A stretch of 64,000 bases of DNA from Paracidovorax anthurii (GTDB lineage: Bacteria; Pseudomonadota; Gammaproteobacteria; Burkholderiales; Burkholderiaceae_C). The stretch spans positions 51,877 to 115,876 of the forward strand of contig NZ_QLTA01000012.1 in the NCBI RefSeq assembly GCF_003269065.1. Direction: 5' to 3'. The position numbers were made by a program, and so were the translations under genes. Within the stretch, counting starts at the first letter, position 1. Every line of letters begins with the position of its first letter. Under the pieces are notes generated by a model. It worked only from the letters and a program-made list of their open reading frames with translations, made no database searches and had not been told where the DNA came from. Below are positions 57,739 through 64,000 of this stretch, one piece after another.

Positions 57739-58011
57739 TCAAGGCTCGGATTTGGATCCGGGATCTGTCTTTATCGAGGACTCAGGCTGTGCGGGCCCGA
57801 CATCCTGCTGAATGCTCCTGCGAGGCACCATGCCCGCCAGCATCCACAGATGGGCCGCTTCGTCGTAGCGCTGGCGGTGCAGCGGATCGGCCAGCAGCCA
57901 GGCCGTCATTTGCGCGCGCGCCTCGTCATCGAAGCGTTCACAGTCGTATTCGCGCTGGACCCATGCCCATGCGGCTTCCCAAACGGGATCCTCGTCGTAC
58001 GGTGGATTCAT
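57739..58011 (-). CDS. Small FecR N-terminal (DUF4880-like) protein
   Basis: This 90-aa protein resembles only the cytoplasmic N-terminal domain of FecR anti-sigma regulators: WEAAWAWVQREYD, then ARAQMTAWLLADPLHRQRYDEAAHLW. There is no transmembrane helix and no periplasmic FecR domain, and the gene ends after a short polar tail. It follows the ECF sigma gene by 89 bases. In full-length FecR proteins this domain binds the sigma factor. It may therefore modulate the sigma factor without an envelope signal, or be a truncated relic. Confidence 0.75.
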   Translation of the reverse strand: MNPPYDEDPVWEAAWAWVQREYDCERFDDEARAQMTAWLLADPLHRQRYDEAAHLWMLAGMVPRRSIQQDVGPAQPESSIKTDPGSKSEP

Positions 58012-58100
58012 GCGTCAAGCCTGTTGCGTCCCAACGCACATTCTCGCGGCAAACCGCGATCCCCCCCGCCCACGGCCCCGCGCGGAAACCGACGATCCGA

Positions 58101-58634
58101 TCAATGCCCCGGCATCATGTGAACGCGACAGCTGGCCACGGCGCGGGCCGCCTCCGCGATCAGGCCGTTCACGAGCCCCAGGGCACAGCCCAGCCGCTCC
58201 GCGATCTGCCGCTGGGTGAGCCCTTCGATACGGTAGAGCTCGAAGACCAACCGCGTCCGCGAAGGCAGCCGGGCGAGCACTTCATCGATGGCCTGGATCA
58301 CCTGCTGCTCGCACATCGTGCGATCGGGGGATCGATGGCATGGCACGTCGATCGTTTCCACGTCCACGTCGAACGTACGGTAGGTCGCTTCGACCCGGTG
58401 GCGGCGGCAGTAATCCAGCGCCAGGTTGCGCACCACCTGACAGCAATAGCCGACGGGACGCTCCGCGGTCCTCGTGCTCGGCCCTTCCACCAGCTTCAAG
58501 TAGGCGTCCTGAATCACGTCGTCCGCAAGATCCCCCGTGTTCACGATCTGCCGCGCCACGCGCCAGAGTTGCGCCCGGTGGGCGACGAACACTTCAGCCA
58601 AGGAGGGCTCGGACAACGGCAAGGACATAGGCAT
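58101..58634 (-). CDS. ECF sigma factor of the iron-starvation (FecI/PvdS/OrbS) type
   Basis: This 177-aa protein has sigma region 2 (LADDVIQDAYLKLVEG) and region 4 (LPSRTRLVFELYRIEGLTQ then RQIAERLG), the complete ECF layout. NLALDYCRRHRVE in the linker is typical of the iron-starvation group. ATG 58634 is preceded by AGGAAA; a second ATG lies two codons in. A Fur-box-like palindrome sits about 60 bases upstream. The likely scheme is that Fur represses this gene in iron excess, and the sigma factor then activates the biosynthetic genes that follow it. Confidence 0.93.
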   Translation of the reverse strand: MPMSLPLSEPSLAEVFVAHRAQLWRVARQIVNTGDLADDVIQDAYLKLVEGPSTRTAERPVGYCCQVVRNLALDYCRRHRVEATYRTFDVDVETIDVPCHRSPDRTMCEQQVIQAIDEVLARLPSRTRLVFELYRIEGLTQRQIAERLGCALGLVNGLIAEAARAVASCRVHMMPGH

Positions 58635-58696
58635 CGCTTTCCTGGAACTGCCGGAAAAGGTTCCGGCGAATGGAATGCGATGATACAAACAAAATC

Positions 58697-58721
58697 GCGA
58701 ATGCGAATTATTTGTATTTGT
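58697..58721 (-). promoter_or_regulatory. Fur-box-like 12-1-12 palindrome upstream of the ECF sigma gene
   Basis: On the plus strand two GCGAAT hexamers, a central T and two ATTTGT hexamers form an imperfect palindrome, in the hexamer-array layout of Fur sites. It lies 63 bases before the sigma-factor ATG. On the minus strand TTCGCA and TATCAT, 16 bases apart, give a possible sigma-70 promoter whose -35 box overlaps it. Confidence 0.7.
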
Positions 58722-59493
58722 TTTACTTGATCTGATCGATGGAAATCTTCCGGCGCAGGTGAAGGTGCCCTGGCAGCGTGCGGACAGGAAAAAAGGGGAA
58801 GTAGATCCTGGAAAGTGAGACGCACTGTCAAGTCCTCGCGCGGCCACATACCAAAATCGCCACTGCTCTCCAACGCCATCGGCCCGTGCTCGCGAACGCG
58901 GCATGCAGAGCGATTTGCGCCTCCAGCGCTTACAGGGGAATCGCCAGAAGCTGTCAAATAAATAGCGAATAGACCCATTCGATATGCAGCATCCATCACC
59001 ACGTGCCTTGCGTGCCCGCATTGGCGTGCGCATGAACACGCCTCGGCAGCCACCACGCTTTGCTGCGCATGCAACAACACCAAGCACTCCCACGAAGAGA
59101 GCCGGCCAACGGATTCGCCACCACGGCTCCGTGCTGTTGGCGCCCGCCCTGGCCACCGCAGCCCTCACCATCGTCACGGCTGCGCCTTCGGCGGGCTCTG
59201 CCACCATCACCCTCAACTCCAGCAGCGCAGCCACTGGTCACCTGACGCTGCTGCACGCAGGGCGAACACGATGCTGTTGAGAGCATGCTCGTGCTTCAGG
59301 CGCGGCCTGCAGCCCGCGGGCGACGGCTTTACGACGGGCAGTGAAAACTCGATTCCTTGATGCAGCGTTGCACGGACTTCCTTGCCTCTCTGTCTTGCCG
59401 CATACCGTCAAACGACTACCGAGATTGCGTCTCTCAAGTCGCTCTACCTCAACGCCGACCAAGCACCCAGAATAAATTTCTCAGGGGATAGCC
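58722..59493. other. Gene-poor stretch with a possible gene remnant
   Basis: Between the sigma-factor promoter and the 786-aa gene I see no complete gene. A core-like copy of the GCTATT repeat lies at 58950-58969. A plus-strand frame (59032-59280, 82 aa from an internal ATG) encodes a hydrophobic stretch like a signal peptide (LLAPALATAALTIVTAAPSA) and then stops. Its last part (ATGHLTLLHAG) loosely resembles the N-terminal region of the downstream protein (TAGTLTVHDTQG). It could be the 5' remnant of a related gene, but coding status is unproven. Confidence 0.35.
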
Positions 59494-61854
59494 ATGCACA
59501 CTGATCTACCCATCACCCCAACACCACACTCCGAGGCGCGGGACCAAGGCAGCAACGCTGACACGCCCTTCTGTGCAGCCGACGCCGCAGTGGTGAACAT
59601 AGCCGTGCTTGCCGACCCCTCGGGACCGACCGCAGGCACGCTCACTGTGCACGACACGCAAGGCCGCGCGTTGGCGCAAACCGATTTTTCGAGCAATGCT
59701 GTCATCCCTATTTCGCCAGCGGCAACCGACTTTCGCCTGCTACTCGAATTACCCGACGGCGCCCTGTTCCCCGGCTCCCTCAGCACGGGCAACTTTTTGT
59801 CGGCAGCCGTGTCCGACTACCAAGACGGACAGTACATCGCACTGTCGCCACTTACCACGCTGGTGGATGCCTACATGCAGGCACACCCCGGTGTGACGCA
59901 GCCGCTGGCTCTGGAAAAGGTATTGACCTGCCTGGGCTTGCCAGACACCACCAAGACCAATGGCTTCATGTTCGATACGGAACATGAGCTGTTTGATTCG
60001 CACCATTTCTACGCGGCTGTCGATGCCGCAGGCGGCATGGCCGCACTCGCAGACTTGGTGATCGCGAACATCGACGGCGGCGTTGGTCACTCGTTCGGCA
60101 AACCCCGCCATGACCACCTGATGAACACCACACTTCTGGGTGCCAGCATGGTGGATGACCTCACCAGCAGCTTGACCAGTTGGGCAGGCGGCAAAGTCAA
60201 AGGCTGGTTGATGGAGGCGACGGGTGTCAACAACTTGCTGAAGGAACTCGGGCTGTTTGATGACGACAAAGCCGTCAAACAATTGGCTGCACTGACAGAA
60301 GCGATCAACGCCCTCGCTGCGCAAGTCACGGCACTGCCCGACGCAGTGACTTACAGCAATCGCCTCATGGAACTTGAGGGGTTGCGCTCCGTCATGGCGG
60401 AATGGAATACCTTTTTGGTCACCAATACCGAGTCAACCCCTGCAGAGCCCGAAGATCTTGCGGAATGGAGTGCCAAGGTGCTCTCCAGCACGATCTTGAC
60501 CAACCTGCACGACTTGGAAGTGGGCAGTGGCGAGAAGGCCAAGGGCCTGATTGACCTGCTGGCAAAGGAAACCCCCCAGTACTACGACGGCAGGCCCGAG
60601 ACGCCGTACACCAAACCATTCTTCACCCAATTCAATGCGCATCGCCAAGTGCAAGAGTTGGCGCTGAATTACAAGATCGAGGCCACCCATGCCAGGGCTG
60701 CGCCCAACCTGGCCGCAGCAGAGTTGATGATTGACGCGCACCACATCCACATCAAGCAGCAGCGTCAGGCCTATCCGGCAGCGCTGAGTGCCATGAATGG
60801 AGTGCTGGACCGCAGCACAGGCCTGATCTGGGCACGGCAAATGATCGTGGTCGATGGCTACACCAACATTGCTGCCGTCCTTCGGAATACGCCCTACCGG
60901 CTCCCCACCATCGCCGAACTGCAGTCAGTGATTCCCACGGCGCAGGCGCGGGCGGCGCTATCGATCGATGCGTCAGAGCACACGCCGCAAATCATGCATC
61001 AGTTTGGTTTTGAACCAGATCGCTACCTCGACGGCAGCTACAAGGACTTTGGAGATCTGAGAGAAAAAGGATCACAGCACCCCCATGGCTACGTGTTCTC
61101 GTCCGAATGTTGGGCGGATCGGCGTTACGGTGTGGCAAAAGTCCTGAACCTCTATGACGGCAGTACCAAAAGAGTCGATTACAACGTGCCAGGTGGCATA
61201 GACCGAACCTCGCGAACCCAAGTTCCGCTGATGTTGGTGAGAAAAGACCTTGGCGCGAACCCGCTGTATGCCTACCTGAGCCACTACGACCCGGAGACCC
61301 GCACCGCGCAGATGGAGGCCATCCTCAATTTCAAGGATGGCCGTCGTTGGGATGCGACCAAGGACGTGATCTGGAAAATTGCCGGCAGCAGTCCAGAAAC
61401 CGTGCATATCTCCAACGGGCCAACCGACAGCGGCAAGATTCAGTTTCGTACGCCAGAAAAGCCTGCGGAGGCTTGGACCGTCACGGGTGAAATCAGCTAT
61501 TGGGGATCGAACCTGCCACACCAATCGTACCAATTCAAGGAAACCGTCAAGGTGTTTGAAACCGGCGGAAAAGTGTATCCCCACACCGCAGCCATCGTGT
61601 TGGCCCCCGCGCAGCAAAAGGCCAAGCGCTACCCCTTCAGCTACGATCTGAAGGTGTACAGAACAGAGAATACTGGCCGCGTAGTTGCCAGCAATGACTA
61701 CAGCGCGCTCCAGTGGTCATGCAGCGACCCTTCGGTGGTGATTGACAAGTCGGGCCGCATAACGGTGGCGAAAGCGCCAGCGAAAAAGAAGGAAATTCAG
61801 ATCAAAGTGCGGGTTGGCAATGTTGAAGGCGTTGCCTACCTGATCTTGGCTTGA
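59494..61854 (+). CDS. Orphan multidomain protein with DUF1566-like and Ig-like parts
   Basis: I do not recognise this 786-aa protein as a whole. Residues ~30-190 look like the N-terminal region of some large Pseudomonas surface proteins (TAGTLTVHDTQGRALAQTDF, then IALSPLTTLVDAYMQAHPG). A helical middle follows (~220-400). Near residue 440 there is a DUF1566/Lcl-type motif pair, DRSTGLIWARQM and YRLPTIAELQSVI. The last ~80 residues, with LQWSCSDPSVVIDKSGRITV, resemble a bacterial Ig-like group 2 domain. No signal peptide or membrane helix is visible, although most of these domains are usually extracellular. AGGGGA precedes the ATG. Base composition is lower in GC than its neighbours, suggesting transfer. 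Confidence 0.7.
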   Translation: MHTDLPITPTPHSEARDQGSNADTPFCAADAAVVNIAVLADPSGPTAGTLTVHDTQGRALAQTDFSSNAVIPISPAATDFRLLLELPDGALFPGSLSTGNFLSAAVSDYQDGQYIALSPLTTLVDAYMQAHPGVTQPLALEKVLTCLGLPDTTKTNGFMFDTEHELFDSHHFYAAVDAAGGMAALADLVIANIDGGVGHSFGKPRHDHLMNTTLLGASMVDDLTSSLTSWAGGKVKGWLMEATGVNNLLKELGLFDDDKAVKQLAALTEAINALAAQVTALPDAVTYSNRLMELEGLRSVMAEWNTFLVTNTESTPAEPEDLAEWSAKVLSSTILTNLHDLEVGSGEKAKGLIDLLAKETPQYYDGRPETPYTKPFFTQFNAHRQVQELALNYKIEATHARAAPNLAAAELMIDAHHIHIKQQRQAYPAALSAMNGVLDRSTGLIWARQMIVVDGYTNIAAVLRNTPYRLPTIAELQSVIPTAQARAALSIDASEHTPQIMHQFGFEPDRYLDGSYKDFGDLREKGSQHPHGYVFSSECWADRRYGVAKVLNLYDGSTKRVDYNVPGGIDRTSRTQVPLMLVRKDLGANPLYAYLSHYDPETRTAQMEAILNFKDGRRWDATKDVIWKIAGSSPETVHISNGPTDSGKIQFRTPEKPAEAWTVTGEISYWGSNLPHQSYQFKETVKVFETGGKVYPHTAAIVLAPAQQKAKRYPFSYDLKVYRTENTGRVVASNDYSALQWSCSDPSVVIDKSGRITVAKAPAKKKEIQIKVRVGNVEGVAYLILA

Positions 61855-62050
61855 AGCACCCTCGATTTCCTGAACTGAAGCCAGGTGCTAATGTGCACGG
61901 GCACAACCAGCCGCATGTACCAGATGCCGTTGGCACCCTTGGAAAGATGGGTTGCACCGAGACATGGTGCCCACCCCGAACACCTCGTGGCCACAGCGCC
62001 AGAGTTGCTGCGCGCTTCGTTCGGATCGCAGGCGGAGGATCCAGACCACA

Positions 62051-62082
62051 CCAAGAAAAAAGCCCTTGAAAATCAAGGGCTT
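62051..62082 (-). terminator. Rho-independent terminator (minus-strand reading)
   Basis: AAGCCCTTGA and TCAAGGGCTT form a perfect ten-base stem around AAA. On the minus strand a run of U follows the stem. It lies about 185 bases past the XRE gene stop and could end that transcript. Plus-strand function is weaker because no T-run follows. Confidence 0.75.
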
Positions 62083-62091
62083 AGTTCATTT

Positions 62092-62108
62092 TGGCGGAGA
62101 GGGTGGGA
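62092..62108. other. tRNA-Ser 3'-end fragment, candidate att site
   Basis: On the minus strand these 17 bases read TCCCACCCTCTCCGCCA, matching the T-stem, acceptor stem and CCA end of a typical bacterial tRNA-Ser. The match stops before the T loop, so there is no complete tRNA here. Such fragments are left when an element integrates at a tRNA 3' end. Confidence 0.55.
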
Positions 62109-62266
62109 CAGAGTTTCCCAGCCCAAAAAACCCATGCAAATCAACTACTTAGGTAGTAGCTGCGTCAAAAATCTTGCTACTAGCATTGCTACCAGTGGCG
62201 TGGGTATCCCTTATACCACATCAGACGCGCCGCATTTTTCGGCACTTCTCTGTTGTGAATTCCTCG

Positions 62267-62548
62267 TCAATCCTGCCCACCTGACGCAGGCGCAATCTTG
62301 GGCTCGTCCAGCAACTTGAAGAATTCAGAGGGGTTCATGCCAAGGGCCTTGACAATTTTCTCGATGTTCACCAGCGCAAGGTTGCGCTCACCACGCTCCA
62401 CGCATCCCATGTAAGAACGGTCGATTCCACAGCGGTCAGCGAACGCCTCTTGGGAGAACCCTTGGGCCTTACGGGCCTGCCGCACAGCCCGCCCAAAAGC
62501 AAGCAGCACAGGGGGCCGCTCTTCAAGAGGTGGAGGTACTCGGGGCAT
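62267..62548 (-). CDS. XRE-family HTH transcriptional regulator
   Basis: This 93-aa protein is almost only a Cro/C1-type helix-turn-helix domain: FGRAVRQARKAQGFSQEAFA, then CGIDRSYMGCVERGERNLAL, and VNIEKIVKALGMNPSEFF. ATG 62548 gives a typical compact regulator; upstream in-frame starts add a hydrophobic, unconserved segment. Such small XRE proteins are common at the ends of integrated elements. It is divergent from the small lipoprotein gene and may regulate it. Confidence 0.85.
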   Translation of the reverse strand: MPRVPPPLEERPPVLLAFGRAVRQARKAQGFSQEAFADRCGIDRSYMGCVERGERNLALVNIEKIVKALGMNPSEFFKLLDEPKIAPASGGQD

Positions 62549-62694
62549 GTCTGATAGTCGATTGACCAAGGCAAAAACACCACGGAACAAGCGCATACGG
62601 AACAACCAAACACGGAACATAAGAACCATTCTGAGATACGATTCCTTTCTGGTCGCGGCGTTGTGCCGCCATCACCAATCGAAAGGCATCACTC

Positions 62695-62934
62695 ATGAAA
62701 TTGGTAGCTCTTGCCGTCGCCCTCGCGCTTTCGGCTTGCTCATCCGTGCGAGAAGCACCGGACGCCCCGTCGTTCGCAATCCACAACCCCGCTATCTACG
62801 CGACGCAGCAACCATTGGTCGATGACAACGGCATGCCGCTGGCCGTCGTGGCGACGGATACGGCTCAGGTTGCCACCCCCTCGGCGAAAGACCCGTTCCC
62901 ATGGGCCAGTGGCACCAGCCGCGTGGCTGACTGA
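62695..62934 (+). CDS. Small putative lipoprotein
   Basis: This 79-aa protein begins with a short signal peptide and a lipobox, LALSAC, with the cysteine at residue 15, so it is probably lipidated. The remaining 64 residues are polar (SSVREAPDAPSFAIHNPAI), without a recognisable domain. It starts 16 bases before the next gene in what looks like a small operon within the accessory region. The function is unknown. Confidence 0.65.
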   Translation: MKLVALAVALALSACSSVREAPDAPSFAIHNPAIYATQQPLVDDNGMPLAVVATDTAQVATPSAKDPFPWASGTSRVAD

Positions 62935-62950
62935 TGCGCAGGGGTAAGAC

Positions 62951-63508
62951 ATGACCAAAACCAGCATGCTCAAACTCGGGGCTTCCACACTGTTCGCGTT
63001 GTGGCTCGTCTTCGGCGATGCCAAGCTCACACACAAGGCCACACTGGTCGTGGCGGTCGTGGTGATCTACCAAGCCGTCAGCCGTGTCAGTGGGCAGCAC
63101 AAGCTCCAAGAGGACGCCCGGCAGGGCATGGCGAATCTCATCGCCCAAAACAACTTCAAGGCCGACTACCAACACTTTTTTTCGGATGGCAATCAGGTGT
63201 CCGGCGTCGCCATTGCCAAGGATGACCCGCGCATCGTCCTGGCATCGGCGGCAGCGCCTGCCAAGCTTTTCGACCGTAGCAATGTGCTGTCCGTAATGTC
63301 AGAGACGGGCAAAGAGAAGGACGTTCAGTTCAAAGCGCTGTCAATGACGGGGGCCGGAGATAAGCAAGTTACGAAAGTGGTCCATGTGGTAGACGTTTCG
63401 GTGCGAGACCTCGATAACCCGCGCTACAAGCTTTATTTCCAAAATGCCGATGAAATGCGGCAATGGGAAAACCGCCTGAACGCCTGGATGAACATGCACA
63501 CGGCATAA
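62951..63508 (+). CDS. Membrane-anchored protein of unknown function
   Basis: This 185-aa protein has two short hydrophobic segments near the N-terminus (LGASTLFALWLVFG and ATLVVAVVVIYQAV), then a soluble domain of mixed strands with the pattern DDPRIVLASAAAPAKLFD and RDLDNPRYKLYFQNADEMRQWENRL. The latter half resembles small PH-like or DUF4755-type domains, but I cannot confirm that. It follows the lipoprotein gene and precedes the IS-interrupted gene by two bases, so the three were probably co-transcribed. Confidence 0.7.
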   Translation: MTKTSMLKLGASTLFALWLVFGDAKLTHKATLVVAVVVIYQAVSRVSGQHKLQEDARQGMANLIAQNNFKADYQHFFSDGNQVSGVAIAKDDPRIVLASAAAPAKLFDRSNVLSVMSETGKEKDVQFKALSMTGAGDKQVTKVVHVVDVSVRDLDNPRYKLYFQNADEMRQWENRLNAWMNMHTA

Positions 63509-63510
63509 AA

Positions 63511-63705
63511 ATGAAAACTCTTTTCAAAGCAATATTCGTTATTTTTGCATCAGCCTTGGTTATTGCATCCAATGCCCAGGCCGACACCAAAAACAAAAAC
63601 CCAATCCTGGGCACATGGATATTGGTTTCATGCGAACCCAAAAAAGACAATCCGTGCGCATCCGGCTTTGTTGCACAAATCACCCCGGCCACACCGGTAG
63701 ACTGA
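63511..63705 (+). pseudogene. Small exported protein truncated by IS insertion
   Basis: ATG 63511 opens a product with a clear signal peptide (LFKAIFVIFASALVIASNAQA) and then ILGTWILVSCEPKKDNPC, which resembles the start of a small lipocalin-like or stress-type secreted domain. From 63664 the frame runs into the terminal inverted repeat of an IS element and stops at 63705, so the last 13 residues come from the IS. The rest of the gene would lie beyond the element, outside the window. Confidence 0.7.
63664..63681 (+). repeat. Left terminal inverted repeat of the IS
   Basis: GGCTTTGTTGCACAAATC marks the junction. Sequence to its left is the interrupted signal-peptide gene; sequence to its right leads into the transposase. 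Confidence 0.8.
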
Positions 63706-63709
63706 AGGC

Positions 63710-64000
63710 GTGACGGAAGCAAAGAGCGAGAGGCGGACCAAGTACCGCACGACGAACTGGAAAGCCTACAACGCAGCGCTGAAGGCGCGAGGATCGTTGA
63801 CGATGTGGCTGGATGAAGGCATGCAGTGGCTTGGCAAGCCGAACGGCAAGCGCGGGCGCAGCCCGACGTTCTCGGACGCAGCCATCCAGTTTTGCTTGAG
63901 CATCAAGTGCCTGTTCGGCCAGCCCCTGCGGCAGGCGCTGGGCATGGTGGACAGCCTGCTGCGGCTGGCCAAGCTGGACTGGCCGGTGCCGGACTTCAGC
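63710..64000 (+). CDS. IS5-family transposase (3' partial)
   Basis: GTG 63710 opens a 97-codon frame that runs off the right edge. The protein shows TKYRTTNWKAYNAALKARGS, then LDEGMQWLGKPNGKRGRSP and FSDAAIQFCLSIKCLFGQPL, the N-terminal region of IS5/IS903-group DDE transposases. The catalytic DDE residues would lie further right. The upstream terminal repeat agrees with the assignment. Confidence 0.9.
   Translation, partial: MTEAKSERRTKYRTTNWKAYNAALKARGSLTMWLDEGMQWLGKPNGKRGRSPTFSDAAIQFCLSIKCLFGQPLRQALGMVDSLLRLAKLDWPVPDFS

Larger units (their letters stand above)
61855..62266. other. Intergenic stretch with terminator and candidate attachment site
   Basis: About 410 bases lie between the 786-aa gene and the XRE gene. 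I see no supported gene. It contains a hairpin terminator at 62060-62082, a tRNA-Ser 3'-end-like sequence at 62092-62108, and then AT-richer DNA with imperfect direct repeats of GCTACT/GCTACC around 62159-62200. Confidence 0.5.
63664..64000 (+). mobile_element. IS5-family (IS903-like) insertion sequence, left end
   Basis: The left end begins GGCTTTGTTGCACAAATC, closely matching the IS903-group terminal repeat GGCTTTGTTGAATAAATC (15 of 18). The transposase starts 46 bases inside. The right end is beyond the window, so size and target duplication cannot be read. Confidence 0.85.

Noticed and set aside
61851..62076. Short open frames on both strands just after the 786-aa gene
   Set aside because: None has a ribosome-binding site or recognisable domain; composition is that of intergenic DNA.
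62092..62108. A complete tRNA-Ser gene
   Set aside because: Only the T-stem/acceptor 3' end is present; the D arm, anticodon arm and 5' acceptor strand are missing.

Overview
The window looks like chromosome of a high-GC betaproteobacterium of the family Comamonadaceae, most likely Acidovorax/Paracidovorax (the citrulli/avenae group). The evidence is gene order (pilC-pilD-coaE-zapD-yacG; sspB-sspA-petC-petB-petA; the DUF815 ATPase beside a MutT protein, argJ and secA), strongly G/C-ending codons, and short GCTATT/AATAGC intergenic repeats of a kind I associate with this family. The species is an inference; no sequence search was possible.

Positions 1-28,400 are core genome: type IV pilus assembly and prepilin peptidase, CoA synthesis, Z-ring and gyrase accessory proteins, a NUDIX hydrolase, an AAA ATPase, argJ, secA with a LytM peptidase and a DciA-like protein, a tRNA-Thr(TGT), the stringent starvation proteins, the cytochrome bc1 operon, mscL, pdxA, lolCD, recJ, two chemoreceptors, a PHP phosphatase, a YciO-type protein, a site-2 protease and trpS.

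Positions 28,445-58,634 form one siderophore locus. A left block on the minus strand holds a phosphopantetheinyl transferase, an ornithine N-hydroxylase and a PvdE-type ABC exporter. Divergent from it on the plus strand are a FhuF-type ferric reductase, an N-formyltransferase, an IucB-type acetyltransferase and a TonB-dependent receptor with a Fur-box-like site. A bidirectional terminator separates these from a ~20 kb minus-strand operon. Read in transcription order this is: ECF sigma factor (behind a Fur-box-like site), a 90-aa FecR N-terminal domain protein, MbtH, a type II thioesterase, a SyrP/TauD-like oxygenase, NRPS-A (FAAL-T-C-A-T), PKS (KS-AT-KR-ACP), NRPS-B (C-A-T, serine code) and NRPS-C (C-A-T-TE). 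Together they should make, export, re-import and reduce an acylated, probably lipidated, hydroxamate siderophore. The architecture resembles the acidobactin/vacidobactin/cupriachelin type of lipopeptide siderophore.

Positions 58,635-64,000 are accessory DNA. They hold a gene-poor stretch, a 786-aa orphan multidomain protein, a 17-bp fragment matching a typical tRNA-Ser 3' end (candidate attachment site), an XRE regulator, a small lipoprotein, a membrane-anchored protein of unknown function, and a small exported protein cut by an IS5/IS903-like element that runs off the right edge.
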